This document shows, piece after piece, positions 17,674 through 23,526 of a DNA stretch of 24,703 nt. Position 1 is the first letter of the stretch. Each line of letters starts with the position of its first letter. Made by a program: the position numbers and the translations under genes. Origin of the DNA: JBQTHI01 sp052390035 (GTDB lineage Bacteria > Actinomycetota > Acidimicrobiia > Spongiisociales > ZC4RG35); the NCBI GenBank assembly GCA_052390035.1, contig JBQTHI010000168.1:1-24703 (forward strand). The letters are read 5' to 3'. The notes under the pieces are model-generated. The model saw nothing but the letters and a program-made list of their open reading frames with translations, was not told the DNA's origin and ran no database searches.

Positions 17674-18468
17674 ATGTCGTCGGTCGCAGGGATAGCTGAA
17701 GAGACAGACTTGGCATCGGGCCGTGTGGCCCATCGGAGCACCCAGATTCTGGGCCTCGCCCTGATGAGCGCGGTGATGGTGCTCGGCGCCGTCATCTCGT
17801 TGGTTACAGGGGCGGCGGAGGCCGGAGCCGCCTCCGCGGCCGCCTCCGTGTTGTTGTTGGTTACCTTCCTCGTGTGGCGGTTCGATCGGACCTGGGCGAG
17901 GATCGTCGGCCTCATCTTCACCGTCATCATGCTGGCGACCCTCAACTTCGCGGTATTCGGGCTGTTCCAGCCGTTCAGCCCGATCGAGTTCGTAAGCGGC
18001 CTCATGAGCCTGGTCGGCTTCGTTTTCGCCCTGGCCGGGGGCATCGTGGCGTTGAGGGACAAGCGAAAGGGAAGGGTGGGGCCCACCGCCGGGGAGACTC
18101 GCCTCCGCAGGTCGGCCCTCGGGATCATCGGCCTCGGGGCGGTGGTGTCGGTGGCCGGGTTCTTCCTGACCCGCCACACAGTGAGCGCGGCCGATGCAGC
18201 CGCCGCCGAGGCGCTTGACATGCGGAACTACGCGTTCTCACCCGCCGACCTTCGGGTCGAGACGGGAGAGAAGCTCCTCGTACACAACTCGGATGCCTAC
18301 GTGCACGACTTCGCCTTCGACCTGATCTCAGTGAAGGCGAGCGTCAGACCGGGGAGCGACGCCCTGATCGACCTGAGCGCCGCCTCGGCCGGGACCTACA
18401 CCTACTACTGCTCGCTCCACTCCGATGGCACCAGCGGGATGGTGGGGACGATCACCATCGGCGGCTAG
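17674..18468 (+). CDS. membrane-anchored cupredoxin (plastocyanin-like) protein
   Basis: A 264-residue protein with five predicted membrane helices (about 23-46, 54-70, 75-97, 104-127, 148-166), then a C-terminal cupredoxin-like domain (about 180-264). The domain keeps a full type 1 copper set: H211 in VHDF, C246 and H249 in YYCSLH, and M256 in SGM. It probably faces outside the membrane and could carry electrons or bind copper; no redox partner is adjacent. It is the only gene here with a textbook SD. A strong hairpin terminator follows 21 bases after the stop, so it looks like a single-gene transcript. The copper site is clear; the function of the membrane part is unknown to me. Confidence 0.82.
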   Translation: MSSVAGIAEETDLASGRVAHRSTQILGLALMSAVMVLGAVISLVTGAAEAGAASAAASVLLLVTFLVWRFDRTWARIVGLIFTVIMLATLNFAVFGLFQPFSPIEFVSGLMSLVGFVFALAGGIVALRDKRKGRVGPTAGETRLRRSALGIIGLGAVVSVAGFFLTRHTVSAADAAAAEALDMRNYAFSPADLRVETGEKLLVHNSDAYVHDFAFDLISVKASVRPGSDALIDLSAASAGTYTYYCSLHSDGTSGMVGTITIGG

Positions 18469-18489
18469 CCGACCAGAAGCGTTCTCAAG

Positions 18490-18521
18490 ACCCAAAGGGG
18501 GGGTTCCGCCCCCCTTTGGGT
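18490..18521 (+). terminator. intrinsic terminator-like hairpin after the cupredoxin gene
   Basis: A perfect 13-bp stem, ACCCAAAGGGGGG paired with CCCCCCTTTGGGT, encloses the 6-base loop GTTCCG. No T-tract follows, which is common for terminators in GC-rich actinobacteria. It separates the cupredoxin gene from the DUF2237 gene. Confidence 0.8.
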
Positions 18522-18547
18522 AGCGAGAATGCAGGGTGGTCACTCGG

Positions 18548-18553
18548 TACGCT
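18548..18553 (+). promoter_or_regulatory. putative -10 box of a leaderless promoter for the DUF2237 gene
   Basis: TACGCT is followed by 7 bases and then GTG 18561. It supports the internal GTG over the TTG that lies within the terminator hairpin. Confidence 0.45.
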
Positions 18554-18560
18554 CCGGGAT

Positions 18561-18950
18561 GTGGAGCACAACGTTCTCGGCGGGGCCCTGGAGGGCTGCA
18601 GCACCGATCCCCTGACCGGTTGGTTCCGCGACGGGACCTGTGCGACCTCGCCCGACGACATCGGGAGCCACACCATCTGCTCGGTGGTCACCGCCGAGTT
18701 CCTCCGCCATCAGATCTCGATCGGCAACGACCTCGTCACCCCGAAGCCCCACTACCAATTCCCCGGACTCCGACCCGGAGACCGCTGGTGTGTCACCGCC
18801 CGCAACTGGCTACGGGCATATGAAGACGGGAAGGCCGCACCCGTCGTGCTCGCCGCCACCCACGAGTCGGTACTCTCGATCGTGTCGCTCGAGATCCTCA
18901 AGGCCCACGCCGTGGACGTGCCCGACAACCTCTCCGGCCTCCAGGCCTAA
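18561..18950 (+). CDS. DUF2237 family protein
   Basis: A 129-residue protein covering the full DUF2237 domain, a widespread family of unknown function. Conserved blocks are NVLGGALEGCSTDPLTG near the N-terminus, RDGTC, GSHTIC, the FPGLRPGDRWCVTARNW block, and PVVLAATHE near residue 95. Several conserved cysteines are present (CSTDP, DGTC, HTIC, RWC), which hints at metal binding or redox chemistry, but no activity is established. The frame is open to a TTG at 18516, which is inside the terminator hairpin. GTG 18561 starts right before the domain and has a TANNNT box 7 bases ahead. It appears to be a single gene between the cupredoxin terminator and the toxin-antitoxin pair. Confidence 0.85.
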   Translation: MEHNVLGGALEGCSTDPLTGWFRDGTCATSPDDIGSHTICSVVTAEFLRHQISIGNDLVTPKPHYQFPGLRPGDRWCVTARNWLRAYEDGKAAPVVLAATHESVLSIVSLEILKAHAVDVPDNLSGLQA

Positions 18951-18987
18951 CGGCGTCCAAGCCTTCTCGCGAAAGAGAGGATGCCAT

Positions 18988-18993
18988 TAACAT
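18988..18993 (+). promoter_or_regulatory. putative -10 box for the vapBC-type operon
   Basis: TAACAT is followed by 7 bases and then ATG 19001. An in-frame ATG at 18992 lies inside this box, so the two starts are mutually exclusive if the promoter is real. Confidence 0.4.
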
Positions 18994-19000
18994 GGATGGC

Positions 19001-19261
19001 ATGGCATCACCATCCACGGTCAGGGTGAAAGTAGACGGACAGGGTCGCATGGTCCTGCCTCGCTCGATACGCGACGAGCTGGTCGACCCTCCCGGCGAGG
19101 TGCTCCTGCGAAAAACACCCGACGGGCTGCTCCTTCTGCCCGTTGAGCAGCCCGGCACCGTTGTGATCGCCGAAGACGGCCTCCCCAAGCTCAACGTGGG
19201 TCGGCCGGTGAACCAGGAGGAGCTGAGCGCCTCTATCGACCGCGAGCGAGCCGAGCGATGA
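19001..19261 (+). CDS. AbrB/MazE-type antitoxin (VapB-like)
   Basis: An 86-residue protein with an N-terminal AbrB-type DNA-binding domain (VRVKVDGQGRMVLPRSIRDE, about residues 7-26) and a polar C-terminus that would wrap the toxin. It should neutralise the PIN RNase encoded next and repress the operon by binding its promoter. The stop overlaps the toxin start as ATGA, the classic layout. An alternative ATG at 18992 adds MDG and has an AGAGAGG 12 bases upstream, rather far. I prefer 19001 because a TANNNT box stands 7 bases before it. The family assignment is good; pairing with the downstream toxin is by position. Confidence 0.85.
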   Translation: MASPSTVRVKVDGQGRMVLPRSIRDELVDPPGEVLLRKTPDGLLLLPVEQPGTVVIAEDGLPKLNVGRPVNQEELSASIDRERAER

Positions 19262-19653
19262 TGGACAGCTCCGCCTTGTTGGCCGCTCTCATTGCTGAAC
19301 ACGAGCACCACACGCTGGTGCGCCCCCACCTCCGCGCCGCCGCCAGCCTGCCGGCAATCGTGCTCGCCGAGGCCTACGCCCAGCTTCGACGCACCTTCGG
19401 CCAGTCGGCGAAGACTGCGGCCTCCTCCCTGCAGCCATGGACCAGTAAGAGGCAGGGGATTCTCCCGACGACAGCTGCGGCCGTCGCGGCCACCTTCTCC
19501 CGCGCTGTCGAACTCGACCTCGGCGGAAACATCCACGATGCGCTGATCGCTCAGGTCTGCAAGGAGCACAAGGTGCCCCTTGTCACCCTCGATGCCCGCC
19601 AGCACCGTTTGGCACTAGCCCTCGGCGTAGAGAGCAGGAACCTCCTGACGTGA
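19258..19653 (+). CDS. vapC: PIN-domain RNase toxin (VapC-like)
   Basis: A 131-residue PIN-domain ribonuclease, the toxin of a type II toxin-antitoxin pair; VapC toxins typically cut tRNA or rRNA. The four acidic residues expected at the magnesium site are in place: D3 (MMDSSALLA), E38 (VLAEAYAQLR), D94 (GNIHDALIA) and D112 (LVTLDARQ). Length is normal and the frame intact, so it should be active. The ATG at 19258 overlaps the antitoxin stop; a second ATG directly follows at 19261. The RNA target cannot be inferred. Confidence 0.88.
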   Translation: MMDSSALLAALIAEHEHHTLVRPHLRAAASLPAIVLAEAYAQLRRTFGQSAKTAASSLQPWTSKRQGILPTTAAAVAATFSRAVELDLGGNIHDALIAQVCKEHKVPLVTLDARQHRLALALGVESRNLLT

Positions 19654-19674
19654 AGCCCTCGCCTGACGGCTGCC

Positions 19675-19680
19675 TATCCT
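19675..19680 (+). promoter_or_regulatory. putative -10 box of a leaderless promoter for the helical protein/PIN pair
   Basis: TATCCT ends 6 bases before GTG 19687. It gives the second PIN-containing pair its own promoter, 21 bases after the vapC stop. Confidence 0.45.
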
Positions 19681-19686
19681 CGCCAG

Positions 19687-20019
19687 GTGTCAGACCCCCT
19701 CGCCGAAGCCCGCTCAGCGCTGGGCGAAAGTGAGGCAGTGGTCGAGCGCTTGCACAAGATGTGCTCCGACCCCGAGCGCAGCCCGCGGATGGCGGCGATC
19801 AAGGACTCCCTCCTCGCAATCCGACGCGACCTCAACGCCGGTGAACCCGAGTCGATGGACTTAGCACTCGACCGGCTGCGAGACGTGGGGGGGCAGCTCG
19901 GCGCCCTCCAGGTGGAGTGCTGTGCCCCGGGCCGAATGCCGCTGAATGCGGAGGCGCTCATACGGCTCAACAAGATCCAGCTCGGGATAAGCAGGGACCT
20001 GGGCGTCGCCCATGGCTAG
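19687..20019 (+). CDS. small helical protein of unknown function, partner of the PIN protein
   Basis: I do not recognise this 110-residue protein. It is rich in Ala, Leu, Arg, Glu and Asp and looks almost entirely helical, with heptad-like stretches (EAVVERLHKM; AAIKDSLLAIRRDL; LALDRLRDVGGQLGAL). There is a pair of cysteines (VECCAPG, about residues 77-78) and no obvious DNA-binding motif. Its GTG start has a TANNNT box 6 bases upstream. The 3' end overlaps the next gene, which encodes a PIN-domain protein, by 8 bases, so the two are surely co-transcribed and probably coupled. By position it could be an antitoxin without a known DNA-binding fold, or a cofactor of the nuclease. This is inference only. 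Confidence 0.7.
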   Translation: MSDPLAEARSALGESEAVVERLHKMCSDPERSPRMAAIKDSLLAIRRDLNAGEPESMDLALDRLRDVGGQLGALQVECCAPGRMPLNAEALIRLNKIQLGISRDLGVAHG

Positions 20020-20437
20020 GTATGTGATCGACGCCCCCACCCTGCTGCACCTGGTGGACAACGGCCTCGACATCGACCCCGGCCACCAGCTGGTCGCACC
20101 CAACTCGATCCGCTCGGAGGCGATGCAGCTTCTCTGGGACGACGTCCGCGGTGGCAGGCGTACCGAGAAGGAAGCGCTGGCGAAGCACGAGCGGATCACC
20201 CAGTTGAAGATGCGGCTGCTCGGCGACCGGGTGTCCCGCCGCACCGCTTGGAAGATCGCACAAGAGCACGGCTGGGAGACGCTCGGTCACGCCGAGTACC
20301 TGGCGGTGGCAAGACCCCAGGCCGACGCCCTGATCACGGTGGATCCCAGTCTGGCGGCCAGAGCGGCGGATGTGGTCCCTCTCGCCGGCCTTGAGGACCT
20401 TGTCGCGGACACCCGACTCAGGCGATCGAGCTCGTAG
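20012..20437 (+). CDS. PIN-domain protein (VapC-like nuclease)
   Basis: A 141-residue protein with a PIN-type layout: D7 in MARYVIDAPTLL, E36 in NSIRSEAMQLL, an acidic residue E95 in GHAEYLAVA where many VapC proteins carry Asp, and D111 in ALITVDPSL. These would coordinate magnesium for RNA cleavage. The start overlaps the upstream helical-protein gene by 8 bases. It is not a close copy of the VapC at 19258, so this is not a simple duplication. Toxin function is inferred from the fold; the partner lacks any antitoxin family that I know. Confidence 0.8.
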   Translation: MARYVIDAPTLLHLVDNGLDIDPGHQLVAPNSIRSEAMQLLWDDVRGGRRTEKEALAKHERITQLKMRLLGDRVSRRTAWKIAQEHGWETLGHAEYLAVARPQADALITVDPSLAARAADVVPLAGLEDLVADTRLRRSSS

Positions 20438-20447
20438 CGAGACATGA

Positions 20448-20964
20448 CCGGTCTGCAGTTCTTCGCCGCTAACGCTCACCCAAACCGACCGGATCGCTTG
20501 TCCATTGTTGGTCCGACGACTCATCGACCCCGCCGCCGAGATCGTCTATGTCCCCGCCGACCAGGTGCTGGAGACGGCTCAACGGCTGGGGGGACGAAGC
20601 TTCGACGCCCCCGGCGCAGAGTTTTCCCACCGCGCCAACCTGTACACCTTCGAGGTCCACATCGACGAGTTCGGACTCGGCGACGACCCCGCCCTCGTCC
20701 GGCTGGCCGCCATCGTCCGCGCCGCCGACATCGCAGAGGATCACGACACCGACCCGCTTGGACCGGGGATGGCCGCCATCGGGATCGGGGGCCTCGCAGC
20801 CGAGACCGACGACCACCGTCTTCTCGAGCGGGCGACCTTCGTCTACGACGCCCTCTTCGCCTGGTGGCAGCCCCCTCACCATCTGGAAGAGCCCCCGACG
20901 AGTCCCCGAAGCCCTTATCGTCGCCCTGGCCGCCATCGTCCGCGCCGCCGACATCACGGGCTGA
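20448..20964 (+). pseudogene. decayed chrB-like (chromate resistance ChrB C-terminal domain) sequence
   Basis: The frame from 20448 encodes a ChrB-type domain: DRIACPLLVRRLIDP (about 20484-20528), FDAPGAEFSHRANL, LAAIVRAADI, and an ending DDHRLLERATFVYDALFAWW at about 20867. Homology begins before the first possible start (TTG 20505), and a TGA at 20445 blocks the frame upstream. After the domain no stop follows until 21776, deep in antisense to the next gene. A second copy of the LAAIVRAADI coding segment lies at 20926-20955 in a different frame, followed by a TGA at 20962. I read this as a broken, partly duplicated gene. A functional protein from TTG 20505 is possible but less likely. Confidence 0.6.
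20703..20955 (+). repeat. 30-bp perfect direct repeat (20703-20732 and 20926-20955)
   Basis: The same 30 bases, starting CTGGCCGCC and ending GCCGACATC, occur twice, 223 bases apart. Both encode LAAIVRAADI but in different frames. The residues in front are also similar (DPALVR in the first, PEALIVA in the second), which points to two related chrB-like copies fused by deletion rather than chance. Confidence 0.85.
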
Positions 20965-20978
20965 CCAGGGTAGCGACC

Positions 20979-22154
20979 CTAACCCTGAGCGAACCAGTCG
21001 CGCAGTGGGATGCGGACACCGAGCGCGGAGAAGTCGCCGTCGTCTTGGATCGCCCGGGCCGCGTCCGCGAACGCCTTGACGGCCACCCAGGCGAGCCCTC
21101 CGCCGACGCTGATCCGCTGCGCGCCCGCCCCGGCCAGCTCGGCAAGGGAGAGATCGCCGAAGGCGAGCACGTTCACCGGCTTCGATACCGCCTCGCAGAC
21201 CGTGCGGATCTCGTCCACCGTGCGCAGGCCGGGCGCGTACAGGACATCAGCGCCCGCCTGCTCGAACGCGCGCAGGCGTGCGATGGTGTCGTCGAGGTCC
21301 GGGTTCCCCCGGATGTGGTTCTCCGCCCTGGCCGTGAGGACGAAGGGGAAGCCGAGCCCGCCCGAGGCCGCTGCCGCAGCGGCGACGCGCTCGGCCGCCT
21401 CGTCGAGGGGGTAGATCGACCCGGACGGGTCGTAGTCCTCAATCGAGGCGCCGACCGCGCCAGCCTCGGTCACCCGCTGGATGGCGCGGGCGACCGCGGA
21501 CGACTCGCGGGCATAGCCGTTCTCGAGGTCGACGGACACCGGAAGCGGGGTCGCCCGGTCGAGCGCCTGCGCGTGAGCGCAGACCTCGTCAAGGGTCGCC
21601 CCGCCGTCGAGGCGGCCGAGCGTGAAGGCGAAACCCGAACTAGTGCTCGCCAGAGCCCGGAAACCGAGGGCCTCGAGCACGCGCGCCGACCCCGCGTCCC
21701 ACGGGTTCGGGATGACGAAAGGCTCGCCCTCGTGGAGCGCCCGGAACGACTGCGCCTTTTCCGCCTGGCTCACTAGAGCAATCGTAAAGCTGACCCGATC
21801 CCTACCCCGCGCCCGCATGAGTAGGGCTGCCGCGACCCGCGTGAGGAGGTCCGTCGGCAGCGGATCCTTGTGCTTGAACTGCAGGGTGGACCGCTCGGCG
21901 CGGAAGGGCTCGAGCTCCCGATCCAGGTCGGCGTCGCCCGATGGCGCCGGGTAGATGGCGAGGTGATGTTTCCAAACCGCGAGACCGAGCACGCTGCGAC
22001 CGGCCACCTTGAACGTCGGCATGTCGTAGCTGATCGCCACCTCGGCGGAGTCAGGGAGCGCACGTCGCACAGCCATCATCGCGTCCGCCATGCGCTCTCG
22101 TACGCTGGCGGACAGGGCGGCCATGTAATCGTCCACCGTCGTGAACTTCGGCAT
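20979..22154 (-). CDS. DUF1801 domain fused to isocitrate lyase/PEP mutase-family protein
   Basis: A 391-residue fusion. Residues 1 to about 115 match DUF1801 (YdhG-like) proteins: an N-terminal helix pair, ISYDMPTFKV, VWKHHLAIYP, LQFKHKDPLP. From residue 128 (VSQAEKAQSFRALH) it is a TIM-barrel lyase of the isocitrate lyase/phosphoenolpyruvate mutase superfamily. That part shows PFVIPNPWDAGSARVLEALGF, SVDLENGYA, SIEDYDPSG and FVLTARAENHIRG, which carry metal-site acids. The KKCGH loop of true isocitrate lyases is absent, so it probably acts on another small 2-oxo or phosphono acid. ATG 22154 has a TAGGTT box 6 bases upstream. An in-frame GTG at 21773 could start the lyase alone but has no SD or -10. 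A chain of GCG/CGC codons makes it look compositionally richer than its neighbours. Confidence 0.85.
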   Translation of the reverse strand: MPKFTTVDDYMAALSASVRERMADAMMAVRRALPDSAEVAISYDMPTFKVAGRSVLGLAVWKHHLAIYPAPSGDADLDRELEPFRAERSTLQFKHKDPLPTDLLTRVAAALLMRARGRDRVSFTIALVSQAEKAQSFRALHEGEPFVIPNPWDAGSARVLEALGFRALASTSSGFAFTLGRLDGGATLDEVCAHAQALDRATPLPVSVDLENGYARESSAVARAIQRVTEAGAVGASIEDYDPSGSIYPLDEAAERVAAAAAASGGLGFPFVLTARAENHIRGNPDLDDTIARLRAFEQAGADVLYAPGLRTVDEIRTVCEAVSKPVNVLAFGDLSLAELAGAGAQRISVGGGLAWVAVKAFADAARAIQDDGDFSALGVRIPLRDWFAQG

Positions 22155-22160
22155 CGACCA

Positions 22161-22166
22161 AACCTA
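22161..22166 (-). promoter_or_regulatory. putative -10 box of a leaderless promoter for the DUF1801-lyase gene
   Basis: On the minus strand TAGGTT is followed by exactly 6 bases (TGGTCG) and then ATG 22154. The position supports the full-length fusion start. Confidence 0.5.
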
Positions 22167-22210
22167 GCGCCCAAGCGCGAGGAGCCTGGTGGTGGTCGGC
22201 TCGGAACCCC

Positions 22211-23020
22211 TCAGTTGAACTGGCTCTCGGCCGGAGCCGTGATCAGAGGGTAGATCTCTTGAAGGCCTTCGATCCCTTTCAGTTCTGTGTGTCTGGGTTC
22301 GTCGAAGGAGAACTCCCCGGTCTTGGCCACAAGGTCGTGGACAAGTGCAGACACCACGATCTCCCCTCCCCGAGCCGATGACGCCACCCGGGCGGCATAG
22401 TTAACCGCCTGACCGTAGAAGTCGTCCGCTTCGTGGATCGTCTCCCCCACATGCAGGCCGATCCGTACGCGAATCGGCGAGCCGGGATCCTTGAAGGTCT
22501 CGGCGATCGACTGATCTATCGCCAGCGCACACCGGAGAGCTCGACGTGCCGAGGCGAACGCCAGCATGAAGCCGTCCCCCTGACCCTTGACGATCGTCCC
22601 GCTGTGGGCTGCGGTCACCGCGGCAATCACCTTGTTGTGGGCGCGAAGCACGTCGAGCCACCGGCTGTCGCCGAGGAACGCGTTGAGCCTCATGGAGTCC
22701 TCGATGTCGGTGAACGCGATCGTCACCGTGCCGTCGGGTGCCGAGGAGGCGGACAAGTCCGGCCTTTGCTCACTCACGACTTCGGCGATCTCGTCGACCG
22801 ACTTCGTAAGAAAGTAGCCGTACACCTCGTTCGGCACCGGAATCGAGCTATGCCATTGAACGAGCCTCCAGTCGCCGTGCTCCAGGTGGAAGACCGCGGT
22901 GAACCGGTACTCGATCGGCCTCTCAGGGGTGTCCATCTCGGCCCGCACTCCCGCCCACCCGACGGTTCCCTCGGCCAGCGCATGGACGTCCCCGGTCAGC
23001 CTCCATGGATAACCACCCAT
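22211..23020 (-). CDS. adenylate cyclase (class III) with N-terminal SnoaL-like domain
   Basis: The protein from ATG 23020 has 269 residues. Residues 100-265 form a class III nucleotide cyclase domain: metal aspartates D105 (AFTDIED) and D149 (GQGDGF), K145 in VKGQGDG for purine recognition, and N207 and R211 in AVNYAARVA for the transition state. It should make cAMP from ATP. Residues 1-75 are the second half of a SnoaL/NTF2-like domain (YRFTAVFHLEHGDWRLVQWH), a possible ligand-binding part. The first half of that domain is encoded in frame upstream to about 23209 but without ATG, GTG or TTG, so 23020 is only the first canonical start. No membrane helix is seen. It is transcribed towards the lyase fusion. 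Confidence 0.85.
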   Translation of the reverse strand: MGGYPWRLTGDVHALAEGTVGWAGVRAEMDTPERPIEYRFTAVFHLEHGDWRLVQWHSSIPVPNEVYGYFLTKSVDEIAEVVSEQRPDLSASSAPDGTVTIAFTDIEDSMRLNAFLGDSRWLDVLRAHNKVIAAVTAAHSGTIVKGQGDGFMLAFASARRALRCALAIDQSIAETFKDPGSPIRVRIGLHVGETIHEADDFYGQAVNYAARVASSARGGEIVVSALVHDLVAKTGEFSFDEPRHTELKGIEGLQEIYPLITAPAESQFN

Positions 23021-23209
23021 CTCGCGTAACTGCTGGACCCAGATTCGCGCCGCCTTTTCGCCGTCTTGCCACCACTCGTCGGGATCAAACCCGAAGCGCT
23101 CAAATCCTGGTTGACGGGAGATCCGGCTCGTGACGGACTCCTCGTCTCCGTCGCGGAGAGCTTCGAATAGGCGAGTAACAACCCGACGGAGCTCTTCGGA
23201 CGGTTCGAT
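23021..23209 (-). other. in-frame N-terminal extension of the cyclase without a canonical start
   Basis: Reading upstream of ATG 23020 in the same frame gives a well-formed SnoaL-like N-terminus: EELRRVVTRLFEALRDGDEE, then FERFGFDPDEWWQDGEKAAR. The frame is closed by TAA at 23219-23221. The only start-like codons are CTG at 23212 and ATC at 23209. TAAAGT at 23216-23221 (minus strand) ends 6 bases before ATC 23209, the same spacing as at other genes here. Confidence 0.6.
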
Positions 23210-23215
23210 CAGCCG

Positions 23216-23221
23216 ACTTTA
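23216..23221 (-). promoter_or_regulatory. putative -10 box for the cyclase gene
   Basis: TAAAGT on the minus strand fits TANNNT and lies 6 bases before codon ATC 23209 and 3 before CTG 23212. If real, transcription would begin at about 23209, upstream of the whole SnoaL-like domain. Confidence 0.35.
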
Positions 23222-23514
23222 TCGCTCTCCCCATCCGGGTGAGGGCCGGCAGGTTCGGATGCGGGTAGTGAAGGCTCGGCGGGGAGGTGTCGGCCGAAAG
23301 AGAGGGTGAGGAGAACAGGAAAGGTGACCCTCCCCTCCTTTCCGGTGCTGCACCGTGCTCCTGGAGGGCGCGACGCCTTGGTCGCACATCGGCCACCACC
23401 CGCCCCAAGCCCGACACGATCTCGGGGAGGCCTTCTCGGTGCGGAGCCGCCCGGCGAAGCGCTCGACCAGAACGGCGGAGATCGGGTGGTCTCGGTGCAG
23501 GAGGGTGGCACAGC
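23222..23514. other. intergenic stretch between the cyclase and the second MFS gene
   Basis: Only short open frames in several directions are seen, none with recognisable protein features or good starts. The sequence has purine-rich and pyrimidine-rich blocks, but I find no convincing hairpin, RNA gene or repeat. Confidence 0.5.
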
Positions 23515-23520
23515 TAGGTT
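23515..23520 (+). promoter_or_regulatory. putative -10 box of a leaderless promoter for the MFS gene at 23527
   Basis: TAGGTT ends 6 bases before ATG 23527, the same hexamer and spacing as at the DUF1801-lyase gene. No SD is present beyond a weak CAGG. Confidence 0.5.
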
Positions 23521-23526
23521 CCCAGG

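Noticed and set aside
20505..21776. 423-residue open frame continuing from the chrB-like domain
   Set aside because: After about 20870 it runs antisense to the DUF1801-lyase gene and turns into arginine-rich, low-complexity sequence; only the first part has family similarity.
22155..22198. CGACCA/TGGTCG inverted repeat between the cyclase and lyase genes
   Set aside because: The arms are only 6 bp and 32 bases apart, and one arm overlaps the promoter spacer of the lyase gene.
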